Assembly (NCBI GenBank): GCA_001304855.1
Contig: BBZN01000032.1
Coordinates: 1-47,987 of the forward strand
DNA from: Clostridia bacterium UC5.1-1D2
Lineage (GTDB): Bacteria > Bacillota > Clostridia > Lachnospirales > Lachnospiraceae
Length of the DNA stretch: 47,987 nt
Reading direction: 5' to 3'
The notes under the pieces are model-generated. The model searched no databases. It was not told where the DNA came from and worked only from the letters and a program-made list of their open reading frames with translations. The position numbers were made by a program, and so were the translations under genes. Positions 37,984 to 46,411 of the stretch are shown piece by piece; the first letter of the stretch is position 1, and each line of letters opens with the position of its first letter.

Positions 37984-38505
37984 TCCTATCCTCCCATTGG
38001 TTATAATGTAGTATTTCTTCCATCGGCCGCACACGGCGGGGACGGGGGGAGCCTCCGGGTAGCCCAGGGAGATGAGAATCTCGATGCGGTAATGGGAAGG
38101 CAGGTTCAGGAGTTTCCTCACTGCAGTGTCGTTGTAGGATTTGACGGCGCAGGCGCCAAGTCCCAAATCCACAGCTTTCAGTAAAATGTTTTCTGCTGCC
38201 ATGGCTGCGTCCATCATACATCCGTAAATTTCCGAGTTAGGGGAACCATGGGCCAGAGCGTAATCCATGTCAGAGCAGACGGCCAGGATTACTGGCGGCT
38301 TGCCGCTGAGGCCGGGGCTGAACAGATCCACTTTTTTCACCAGCTGGGGATCGGTCAGCAGGAAAAACTGCCAGGCCTGAAGGTTGCTGGCGCTGGGGGC
38401 CAACGCTCCGGCCTGCACAAGCTCTAAGAGGAGGTGGTGAGGCACCGGTCTTTGAGCAAATGCACGAATGCTGCGCCGCTGTCTGATAACATCTGATAGT
38501 TCCAT
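37970..38505 (-). CDS. Nitroreductase family flavoprotein, one frameshift
   Basis: An FMN-dependent NAD(P)H oxidoreductase of the nitroreductase fold. The N-terminal R-Q-R-R-S-I-R-A-F binds FMN phosphate. A-L-A-P-S-A-S-N-L-Q-A-W-Q-F and the C-terminal S-L-G-Y-P motif are typical. Near 38030 one base is missing. Correction gives R-P-M-E-E-I-L-H-Y-N-Q-W-E, the usual family ending, and a stop at 37970-37972 (178 residues). Without correction it reads into DUF6092. The natural substrate is unknown. Confidence 0.85.
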
Positions 38506-38612
38506 AGATTGTGATTGCTCCTTTCTTTTGTAAGAATTATCTTGTGATTTTTCTATATTGTACTATAATGATACTAAAATTACAAAGGAGATGCAGCCTG
38601 CTGCACAAAAAT

Positions 38613-39546
38613 ATGAATTACTTTTTTATTATCCTTCCAAAACTCGTAAGCTTTTTCCTGCTGATACTTATGGGATATGCGGTGTCCAGATTTGGAATTG
38701 TGACGGAAGAAAGCCTTTCGTCTCTTTCGGGCCTTCTGATTAAGCTGATTCTGCCTGTCTGGTTATATCCCTGCTCTGTGAGAATCAAACTACTTTTAAA
38801 GATCTGCTGGACTATCACAGGATTATACTGTGGCAGTTGGCGGCGTACATATTGATGGCGTTGGCAGGAATTCTCAGCAGCCGTATGATGGGGCAGCAGC
38901 GGCTGAGGGCCAATGTTCACAGGGATGTATAGTAGGTGGTAACTTCGGGTTTGTAGTGATTCCTCTGGCGATGGCGCTGTTTCCTGACGCTTCGGGAAGG
39001 CAGTATATTCCCATCTGCATGGCGGTGGATACCACAGTCGTGTGGACCTTGGGGCTGTTTCTGTTTACCAGGGGCAGGGAAGGGACTTTGAGAACCATAG
39101 GGAAAAAGCTGTTTAATCCTATTTTGGTTTCGATTGCGGCTTCCCTGACATTGAATTCCCTGCATATCAGGCTTTCAGAGACGGTGAGCTGCGTGGTGGA
39201 TATGGTGGGGGACGTCAGCTACAGCATGGGGCTCATTTATCTGGGGTGCGCCATCTGCTTCTTAAAGCGGCCTACTGCGGCTTCCCTGGGGCAGGCGTCC
39301 TGTATTGTGGCTGTTAAGATGCTCCTCCTTCCGGTGCTGGTCTACGGCCTCTCGGGGGCGTTTCTGCCTGAGACGGAGAGACTGATGCTGATGCTCATTG
39401 TGGCGGCTCCGTCTATGACAACTGCCAGTATGATATCCAGACAGTACCGGCTGGATGAGGACTATGCATCTACGGCTGTGTTCATCTCTACAATGTGCTG
39501 TATGGTAACTATTCCTCTGGATTTTTTTCTGATATCCCTGGCATAA
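38613..39546 (+). CDS. AEC family (auxin efflux carrier-like) transporter, two frameshifts
   Basis: A polytopic membrane protein of the bile/arsenite/riboflavin transporter-like AEC group, whose bacterial members include malate permeases. It begins MNYFFIILPKLVSFFLLILM with G-Y-A-V-S-R-F-G-I. The corrected central motif is V-G-G-N-F-G-F-V-V-I-P-L, and the last helices contain V-A-A-P-S-M-T-T-A-S. One base is lost near 38757 and one near 38930. Correction gives 311 residues. The start is less certain because no strong ribosome binding site precedes ATG 38613. The substrate may be an organic or amino acid anion. Confidence 0.8.
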
Positions 39547-39561
39547 ACCCCTTAACAGGAA

Positions 39562-39613
39562 TAAAAATACCGCCGGCCCTCCCCGTAATGGAGTGAGCCA
39601 GACGGCATTTTTA
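39562..39613. terminator. Bidirectional terminator between AEC and OPT genes
   Basis: An imperfect long stem, AAAAATACCG...CGGCC against GCC...GACGGCATTTTT, with A/T ends on both sides separates the convergent genes. A small ATCTGT/ACAGAT stem follows at 39615-39630. Confidence 0.7.
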
Positions 39614-39638
39614 CATCTGTGCCATACAGATGCCCGGA

Positions 39639-41312
39639 TTATTTCTTTTTGGCCAGTCCCAGGGTGGCGGTAAAGAAGCTGTAAACCGCAGCTCCGGCCA
39701 GCGCGCCTGCACCCAGGATGTTGAGGATTCTCTCGTTCTCCTTGTTGCGTTTAACAGCTACCAGTCGGATAATAAGACCAACGATAATGGTGACGCCGTT
39801 CATGATAGTGCCTACCAGAAGGCCGGTTGCAAAAAGTATGCCAATCTGACGGTTGCCGCCGATTAACTGAATGATGGCTCCGGGAATCGCCCAGATAAGC
39901 AGCCATTTGGCCACATCTGCATTTGCGCCTGCGTCAATGGTGGTTGCAAAGGTCTTGCTTACCGGTGCGAATAAGCCCTGGTCAAAATACTTGTTTGCAA
40001 GAAAAGCCACCATACAGAAAGCGATCACAAAGGAAATCATTTCGCAGTAGTACTGCTGTTTTCTTCCCTCTTTCTCCAGCTCCGGATAAGCGCCTGAGCC
40101 TCTTAAAATATAACCGCATTTTAAGTCGTAGGCCATATCGGAGAAAGCAGGACCTGTGGCGGAGGTGTAACCTACCAGCACAGCCAGAGCCATGGGAGGG
40201 AAACCTAAAAGCATGCCTACCAGGAGGAAGATCAGGGCGGTTGCAAAGCCCGGGAACCACCCGGAGTACATTGCTGAGATACCTACAATCAGTTCCGAGG
40301 AGATAGCAGCAAATGCAGCAAAAATCAGCCATAAAACCAAGCTTATGATATTCATGTCGCTTACGATGCCGCAGATAACAGCCAGGAGGATAGCGCCCAC
40401 AAAGTAGGCCACATAACCCCAGCCAAGGGTTTTCTTTAAGGTCTTCATGCTGCTGGTGAATTTGCCTGCAGCCGTGTCCGAGTTGTCGCTTTTCTTAAAC
40501 AGCATGCGCGCGCACTGAAGAAGGGAAACTGCGCCTGCGCCGATCATTACGCCGTGAGGCATATAGTTGATCATGGCGTAATCACTGTATACGAAGTCAG
40601 GTCCCAGAAGGTTGGAAACCAGAGTCGCGCTGTGGCCGAAAAGTGATACTGCAAAGCCATTGGTTTTCAAAACTCCGATTACGATGGAACCTACGCCCAG
40701 AGCCAGCATTGCAAAGAAATCGCCGAACCAGGATACGCCCAGAAGATCGGTGGGAATTCCTGCAATTTTGCCGACCCAGCCGATAGCAATACCGACGATG
40801 AGAAGGAACGCCTTCCGGCCTTTTTCTACTACGGCCAGAATGGATTCGGCGGCGGCCACTCCGGGAGGCCATGCGCCCTCGGCCGGATACATCTCGGAAT
40901 CAAAGGTATGATAGAGGATGGTGGCGTCGATACAGGTAGCCAGAAATACGCCGATTAACATAGGGAACATTAATTCGGGACGTCCCATTACAACCGGGAT
41001 GCCGATGGGAAGAATCAGACAGTTGGCAGCCGAAAAGGTGGCGCCGGAGATAGCAGTCTGAATCAGGTTCTGCCTATGTACGCTGCGGTATTTTTTTAAA
41101 AATGCAATTGGTATGCGGGAAATCAAAATTGCAAATAAAGCGCCTACGATAGAGGTGTTGGGTGTTACGCCTGTCCTTACGATTAGTTCCAGCCCGATGA
41201 TTGCGCCCAGGGTACACATAACGATGTTTAGAATCAGCACTGCCGGTTCAAAGGCCTTGGGATGCTCAGATGCAGGAATAATCAGTTCCTGTGGGATTTT
41301 TTCTTTTTCCAT
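39639..41312 (-). CDS. OPT family oligopeptide transporter
   Basis: An intact 557-residue polytopic membrane protein with about 14-16 hydrophobic segments of the OPT/YSL family, which moves short peptides or metal chelates with protons. Visible motifs are the N-terminal E-P-A-V-L-I-L-N-I-V-M-C-T-L-G-A-I-I-G, I-S-G-A-T-F-S-A-A-N-C-L-I-L-P-I-G-I-P and I-W-A-I-P-G-A-I-I-Q-L-I-G-G. AAAGGAGC precedes the ATG. It is divergently transcribed from DUF1177-aroM-M29-racemase genes, so it probably supplies the substrate these enzymes process. Confidence 0.9.
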   Translation of the reverse strand: MEKEKIPQELIIPASEHPKAFEPAVLILNIVMCTLGAIIGLELIVRTGVTPNTSIVGALFAILISRIPIAFLKKYRSVHRQNLIQTAISGATFSAANCLILPIGIPVVMGRPELMFPMLIGVFLATCIDATILYHTFDSEMYPAEGAWPPGVAAAESILAVVEKGRKAFLLIVGIAIGWVGKIAGIPTDLLGVSWFGDFFAMLALGVGSIVIGVLKTNGFAVSLFGHSATLVSNLLGPDFVYSDYAMINYMPHGVMIGAGAVSLLQCARMLFKKSDNSDTAAGKFTSSMKTLKKTLGWGYVAYFVGAILLAVICGIVSDMNIISLVLWLIFAAFAAISSELIVGISAMYSGWFPGFATALIFLLVGMLLGFPPMALAVLVGYTSATGPAFSDMAYDLKCGYILRGSGAYPELEKEGRKQQYYCEMISFVIAFCMVAFLANKYFDQGLFAPVSKTFATTIDAGANADVAKWLLIWAIPGAIIQLIGGNRQIGILFATGLLVGTIMNGVTIIVGLIIRLVAVKRNKENERILNILGAGALAGAAVYSFFTATLGLAKKK

Positions 41313-41395
41313 AAATCCACGCTCCTTTGTTAATTATTGTCAGAAAATAAACAAAGATGGCCGCATTTGATGTGGACCACCCCATGTTTATTAAG

Positions 41396-41424
41396 ATTCT
41401 ATACATAAAATTAAGAAATGTCAA
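41396..41424 (-). promoter_or_regulatory. Promoter of the OPT transporter gene
   Basis: On the minus strand TTGACA (41424-41419), 17 bp, TAGAAT (41401-41396). This leaves a leader of about 80 nt. Confidence 0.7.
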
Positions 41425-41464
41425 ATAAAAATAAAGATTTTATAAAGATCATGTGATGAAAATG

Positions 41465-41493
41465 TTGATTTAGGTTCATAAACCATTTATAAT
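41465..41493 (+). promoter_or_regulatory. Promoter of the DUF1177 operon
   Basis: TTGATT (41465-41470), 17 bp, TATAAT (41488-41493), 53 bp before the DUF1177 start. Its -35 lies 40 bp from that of the OPT promoter, so a shared regulator could control both. Confidence 0.7.
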
Positions 41494-41545
41494 CCTCAAT
41501 AGGCGGATAAATTGAGACGCAAATATACGTAATCGGAGGTAAAAA

Positions 41546-42486
41546 ATGTTAATCAAACAGGTGATTGAGGCATTTGACGTACTTGACAGCAGCACTGTAA
41601 CAGGCAGAGATGTTGAGAATTATTTAAGAGGCATTAAGGCGGATGCCAATATTGAAGTATATGAGTTAAAAGGACCTAAGGGCAGCACAGACATGGTAAA
41701 GGTGCGGATTCCGGGAACCAGAGGCAAAGCCTCCGGCGGGGATGCGCCTACCATCGGTCTTTTAGGGCGTCTGGGCGGAATCGGCGCCCGGCCGGAGATG
41801 ATTGGATTTGTATCAGACGGGGATGGCGCGCTGGCGGCAATCGCGCTGGCGGCCAAGCTTTTGGATATGCAGACAAAGGGAGATTTTCTGGAGGGCGACG
41901 TGTTCATTTCTACACAGATTTGTCCTCATGCTCCCACGGCTCCCCATAAGCCCGTACCTTTTATGGGCTCTCCCGTGGAGATGTCCCAGGTTAACAAGGA
42001 GGAGGTTTCTCCTGAACTGGATGCGATTCTGTCAGTGGACACCACCAAGGCAACCGTGTGATTAACACCAGAGGTTTTGCAATCTCCCCCACTGTAAAAG
42101 AGGGATACATCCTGAAAACTTCCGAGGATCTGCTGGAGCAGATGCAGATTACCACAGGCCGTCTGCCTTATGTGTTCCCTCTGGCCACTCAGGACATTAC
42201 TCCTTACGGCAACAATGTGCACCACCTCAACAGCATTCTTCAGCCGGCCACGGCCACCAACGCACCGGTTGTGGGCGTGGCCCTTACTACAGAAGTGATG
42301 GTGCCGGGCTGCGCCACCGGAGCCAGCCATTTCGCCGACGTGGAGGAGGCGGCCAGATTTATGCTGGAGGTTGCCAAGTATTTTACCAAGGGAGATTTGA
42401 AATTCTATGATGAGGAGGAGTACCAGCTCCTCAAAAAGCTTTACGGTCCCATGAATCATCTGCAGACCCTGGGAAAGACGGAGTAG
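41546..42486 (+). CDS. DUF1177 family protein, one frameshift
   Basis: A cytoplasmic protein of unknown function. It begins MLIKQVIEAFDVLDSSTVTG, with I-P-G-T-R-G, I-G-L-L-G-R-L-G-G-I-G-A-R-P, D-V-F-I-S-T-Q-I-C-P-H-A-P-T and V-P-G-C-A-T-G-A-S-H-F-A-D. These conserved Asp, His and Cys residues could form a metal site or active site. One G is missing near 42049 (AAGGGCAAC reads AAGGCAAC). The restored junction is D-T-T-K-G-N-R-V-I-N and length is 313. GGAGG precedes the ATG. The family recurs beside AroM, M29 and racemase genes, as here. Confidence 0.87.
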
Positions 42487-42630
42487 GCAGGCTTACAGAG
42501 CCTGTATGGGCAAGGAGGGGAAGGCGCATCCTGAATATGGATATGCCGCAAGGCGGCCCGGATTTAAGGGGAGGGCCGGCCCCACTGCTGCGCTGTACAG
42601 GCCCGGAATATATGCCGGGAGGAAATTGCC

Positions 42631-43305
42631 ATGAAAATAGGCGCAATCACCATCGGTCAGGCGCCCAGAACCGATGTGACAGCTGATATAATGGATATAT
42701 TTAACGGTAAGGTAACTTTGCTTCAAAGAGGCGGTCTGGACGGCCTTACCAAGGAGGATATTGCGGCGTTTGCCCCTGAAGAAGGGGACTACGTGCTGGT
42801 GTCCAGACTGACGGACGGAAGCTCCGTGACCTTTGCGGAGCGTCATATACTGCCCAGGCTTCAGGCGTGTATAGACGAGCTGGAGAAGGAAGGGGCGCGG
42901 CTGATTATGTTTTTCTGTACCGGAGATTTCCCGGACAGCCTTACATCCCGGGCGCCTCTCATCTATCCCTGCAATATATTGAATCAGGTGGCCCCTCTTC
43001 TTACGAAGAAGTCCAGCATTGTTACTGTGACTCCTTCGCCGCTTCAGGTGGAGCAGTGCGAGAAGAAATGGTCCGGGTTTGTGAGCAGGGTAAAAGCGGT
43101 GCCTGCATCGCCTTACGGTCCCTGGGAGGATTTGGAGCGGGCGGCAAAAGAGATTAAAGATATGGATGCAGACCTGGTTATTCTGGATTGTATCGGATTC
43201 ACCCAGGAGATGAAAAATATGTTTGCCAGGGAGACGGGTAAACTGGTGGTGCTTCCCAGAACCCTGCTTGCCAGAGTGATTTCCGAACTTACGGATGTGG
43301 AATAG
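42631..43305 (+). CDS. AroM family protein
   Basis: An intact 224-residue cytoplasmic protein beginning MKIGAITIGQAPRTDVTADI. This fits the AroM family, named for the gene next to aroL in E. coli and placed in the Asp/Glu racemase-like superfamily. The likely active-site segments are M-F-F-C-T-G-D-F (Cys about residue 96) and L-D-C-I-G-F-T (Cys about residue 187), a two-cysteine layout like racemases. No reaction is established. GGGAGG precedes the ATG. The 144-bp gap after DUF1177 holds GC-rich dyads but no gene. Confidence 0.88.
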   Translation: MKIGAITIGQAPRTDVTADIMDIFNGKVTLLQRGGLDGLTKEDIAAFAPEEGDYVLVSRLTDGSSVTFAERHILPRLQACIDELEKEGARLIMFFCTGDFPDSLTSRAPLIYPCNILNQVAPLLTKKSSIVTVTPSPLQVEQCEKKWSGFVSRVKAVPASPYGPWEDLERAAKEIKDMDADLVILDCIGFTQEMKNMFARETGKLVVLPRTLLARVISELTDVE

Positions 43306-43365
43306 GAACAGGTTATGACGGTACTGTAAAAGTGTGGAAACAGAAATGGAACAGGAGCGCAAACA

Positions 43366-44306
43366 ATGAATTTAGTTGAGATTTCTAAAAATATACTGAC
43401 GTCCTGCCTTGCTGCCAAGCCGGGTGAGGAGGTATATATTGTCACAGACGATTCAAGGGTGGAGATAGGCCAGGCTCTCTATGAGGGAGCGAAGGAGCTG
43501 GGCTGTGAGGCTATGGTAACGGTTATGAAGGAGCGCCAGTTAAGCGGGCAGGAGCCTCCGAAAGCGATTGCAGAGGCCATGAAGGCCGCGGATATTGTTA
43601 TCTGCCCCACAGCCAAGTCCCTGACGCACACCAACGCCAGAATCAACGCTGCTAAAGCAGGAACCCGTGTAGCCACCATGCCGGGAATCACAAAGGAGAT
43701 GTTCGGGACAGGCGCAATGACGGCCGATTACGGACAGGTTGAGAAGCTGACTGCCAGGATTACGGAGATGCTGACTAAATGCAGAACTGCCAGGATAGAG
43801 AAGGAAGGCTGTGTGCTGACCTGAATCTGGAAGGCAGAAAGGGGATTCCAAGTCCGGGCGTGTACCGGCTTCCCGGACAGTGCGGCAACCTGCCGTCAGG
43901 GGAGGCGTATATCGCTCCTGTGGAGGACGGCGTCAACGGCGAGATGATAATCGACGGTTCCATGGTGGGAATTGGCAAGCTGGAGTCCCCGCTTCGGGTG
44001 GTAATCAGAGACGGCAGGCTTCAAAGCGTCTCGGGAGAAAAAAGTGAAAAACTGGATATTCTTCTGGCCAATGAGCGCAATGCCACAGTAGGCGAGCTGG
44101 GGATCGGAACCAATGAGACTGCCATCCTGAACGGTGTGATTCTGGAGGATGAAAAGGTCTACGGCACAGTCCACATTGCATTTGGAACCAACACCTCCTT
44201 TGGGGGAGTGAACAAGGCGGACTGCCATATGGACGGGATTATTCTGGAGCCCACTTTGTATTTTGACGATGTGATGATTATTGATAAAGGCAGGTTTGTA
44301 GTTTAG
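43366..44306 (+). CDS. M29-like aminopeptidase (leucyl aminopeptidase/AmpS group), one frameshift
   Basis: A putative metallopeptidase related to thermophilic aminopeptidases T/S. It begins MNLVEISKNILTSCLAAKPG, with the R-V-A-T-M-P-G-I-T-K-E-M-F motif. The corrected second half has P-S-G-E-A-Y-I-A-P-V-E-D-G, G-E-L-G-I-G-T-N, V-H-I-A-F-G-T-N and H-M-D-G-I, the His/Glu/Asp positions expected to hold metal. The second H-x-D-G-I fits, but the usual Asp in the H-I-A-x-G-D/N motif reads Thr. One C is lost near 43822 (GACCCTGAATC reads GACCTGAATC). Restored length is 313, at the short end for M29. Related proteins include NicX-type dioxygenases, so peptidase activity is likely rather than certain. 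Confidence 0.82.
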
Positions 44307-44428
44307 AGTGTGCTGAAAAATCAGCGCCTTATTCTGGGAAAAAGTACTTTGGGCTGCCTTCTGGGCGGGAACAAATTTTCAGCAGAGCAGGCAGGCAAGC
44401 GGGCATAGGCATTTTTCAGACACGTTCT
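44305..44428. repeat. Short element with inverted-repeat ends (MITE-like)
   Basis: AGAGTGTGCTGAAAAAT (44305-44321), overlapping the M29 stop, and its inverse ATTTTTCAGACACGTTCT (44411-44428) bracket a 124-bp unit without a gene. The ends match the motif seen at 15942, 19756 and 45288. Confidence 0.6.
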
Positions 44429-44486
44429 GGAAATGGGAGCCGGGATGCAGTAACCACCCGGCACTGCGGGCTGGAGGGCAAGGCAA

Positions 44487-45143
44487 ATGGAGAAGAAATT
44501 TACGGTGGGAGTCATCCGCGTTCTCACCTCAGAGGATCAGAACTTTGTGGATTTACACGGCAGAATCATAGAGGAGCATTTTCCCGGTATTAAGTGTATA
44601 TCAAAATGCATTCCAGACCAGCCGGAGGGAATTCACAGCCATGAACTGGAGCAGATTGCCATACCGAAGATTGTGGAAACGGCCAAATCCTTTGAGAAAG
44701 TGGATATGATTATTGTAAGCTGTGCCGACGATCCGGGGGTGGCGGAGATACAAAAGGCCATTCCCGGGATACCCGTCACAGGGGGCGGTGAGGCTACGGC
44801 GGCGCTGGCTGCCAAATACGGTGGGAAGATAGCCATTCTGGGAATTGTGGATTATGCGCCGAAAGCGTATCTGAGGATGATTCCGGACAAGATTATTACC
44901 GTGGGAAAGCCTGAGGGCGTGGACAGCACCCTGGATCTAATGACAGCTGAGGGCAGGGAGAGCTGCCTGAGAAAAGCCAGGGAGATTAAAGAAATGGGTG
45001 CGGAGGTCATCGCATTGGGCTGCACCGGATTAACCACCATCGGAATCGCCGGGGACATTGAGCGGGAGACGGGAATTCCGGTGATTGATCCTGTACTGGC
45101 GGAAGGCCTTTTCGCTTATTTTGAATCAATAAGGAAACAGTGA
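44487..45143 (+). CDS. Aspartate/glutamate racemase family protein (hydantoin racemase-like)
   Basis: An intact 218-residue protein. Its two catalytic-type cysteines sit in V-S-C79-A-D-D-P-G and L-G-C179-T-G-L, the symmetric acid/base pair of cofactor-independent amino acid and hydantoin racemases. G-E-A-T-A-A-L-A-A and I-P-V-I-D-P support the family. It would invert the alpha carbon of an amino acid or its cyclic derivative; the substrate is unknown. The 5' ribosome binding site is GGAGGGCAAGG. It completes the DUF1177-AroM-M29-racemase run. Confidence 0.87.
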   Translation: MEKKFTVGVIRVLTSEDQNFVDLHGRIIEEHFPGIKCISKCIPDQPEGIHSHELEQIAIPKIVETAKSFEKVDMIIVSCADDPGVAEIQKAIPGIPVTGGGEATAALAAKYGGKIAILGIVDYAPKAYLRMIPDKIITVGKPEGVDSTLDLMTAEGRESCLRKAREIKEMGAEVIALGCTGLTTIGIAGDIERETGIPVIDPVLAEGLFAYFESIRKQ

Positions 45144-45199
45144 AAAAGAAAAGGGCATACCCCGATAGTTGTGGGATATGTCCTTAACTGCGTAAGCTT

Positions 45200-45305
45200 T
45201 TATACGTAACCCAGGAGTCCCGGCAGCCATAGGACAAGCATAGGAATGTAGGAAACCGGCGCCAATACGATGAAGATGGCGGGAATGAATTTTCAGACAC
45301 GCTCT
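45200..45305 (-). pseudogene. Hydrophobic C-terminal gene relic joined to a dispersed repeat end
   Basis: Read on the minus strand, the motif AGAGCGTGTCTGAAAATT (45305-45288) is followed by an in-frame stretch, F-I-P-A-I-F-I-V-L-A-P-V-S-Y-I-P-M-L-V-L-W-L-P-G-L-L-G-Y-V (hydrophobic, ending at a TAA at 45200-45202). It has no start codon and looks like the tail of a transporter-type membrane protein carried within a repeat. The parent family is not recognised. Confidence 0.45.
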
Positions 45306-45339
45306 GGAGTGCGGCAGTAGAAATGATAAGGAGAGAGGT

Positions 45340-46200
45340 ATGAGAATATATATCGTCGATGCATTTACTGATAAGCAGTTTCGCGGAAATCAGGCCGGAG
45401 TTGTAATCCTTGGAGAAAATGAGGATTTTCCGGAGGAAACATTTATGAAAGAGCTGGCCGCTGAACTGAAGCACTCGGAGACTGCCTATGTAAAGTCCAC
45501 AGGTGAGCATGTTTTTTCCATACGCTATTTTACGCCGGAGACGGAGGTGGAGCTGTGCGGACATGCCACCATATCTGCATTTACAGTCATGCGGGATACA
45601 AATGATATAGGGCTGGGGGAATATATAGCAGATACGTTGGCAGGTAAACTAAATATTACAGTAGAAAGTCAGCTGATATGGATGGACATGGCAAAGCCAA
45701 GGCACATATGTGATATTCCCGCCGGGGAGGCGGAAAACCTGTATGATGCCTGCGGCTCTGGCTTTCAGGATGCCCTGCTGTTAAAACCAGCCGTTGTCAA
45801 CACAGGGCTCAGTGATATACTCTTGCCTGTGGCTGATTTGAAGTCCCTGAGCAGTGCAGAAATAGATGATAAAAAAGTCGGCATGCTTTCACAAAAATAC
45901 CAGGCAGCGGGCATCCACATGTTTTGCCTCGGCCGGACAGAAGGCGTTACTGCCTGCTGCAGAAATTTTGCCCCGCTGTTGGGAATACCGGAGGAACCGG
46001 CGACGGGAACCTCCAATGGAGCGTTAACATATTATCTGAGGCAGAATGGCGTGATTTGCGACGGAGCGGTGAACACCTTTCTTCAGGGACAGTTCATGGG
46101 CAGAGAATCACGGATTTTCACTAAAATTGAGGGGGAGCGCATAAGAGTGGGAGGCAGCGGACGGATTAGCCTTGAATGCAATCTGTATCATCCAATATAA
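45340..46200 (+). CDS. PhzF family isomerase
   Basis: An intact 286-residue protein of the PhzF / diaminopimelate-epimerase fold. It begins M-R-I-Y-I-V-D-A-F-T with F-R-G-N-Q-A-G-V-V (family F-x-G-N-P-A-x-V). The catalytic Glu47 is in H-S-E-T-A-Y, then R-Y-F-T-P-x-x-E-V-x-L-C-G-H-A-T, and E-P-A-T-G-T-S-N-G-A-L in the second half. PhzF enzymes catalyse proton shifts on small acids; the substrate is unknown. AAGGAGAGAGGT precedes the ATG. Its position after the racemase gene suggests involvement in the same pathway, though a repeat lies between them. Confidence 0.9.
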   Translation: MRIYIVDAFTDKQFRGNQAGVVILGENEDFPEETFMKELAAELKHSETAYVKSTGEHVFSIRYFTPETEVELCGHATISAFTVMRDTNDIGLGEYIADTLAGKLNITVESQLIWMDMAKPRHICDIPAGEAENLYDACGSGFQDALLLKPAVVNTGLSDILLPVADLKSLSSAEIDDKKVGMLSQKYQAAGIHMFCLGRTEGVTACCRNFAPLLGIPEEPATGTSNGALTYYLRQNGVICDGAVNTFLQGQFMGRESRIFTKIEGERIRVGGSGRISLECNLYHPI

Positions 46201-46411
46201 AAGAACCCAAAAAGAAGGGGGAGTGCAGAATAATCACAGGCAGAATTATAAAATGTTTACTTATGATGCGGATTTGGAAAAGGCTAAAGGTGTGGTTGGA
46301 TACATGGAATGATGTATATACACAAGATCCGTGAACCGGGTGACAGATACAGGAATATTCCGGGTACATTAAGAGAAGCCAGGATGTGCACCGGGGAAGG
46401 ATGGTAACGGC
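46201..46411 (+). other. Gap between the PhzF and HEAT-like genes
   Basis: About 210 bp with only very short frames (for example 46253-46312, M-F-T-Y-D-A-D-L-E-K-A-K-G-V-V-G-Y-M-E). None has a convincing ribosome binding site. No terminator or promoter stands out. Confidence 0.4.
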
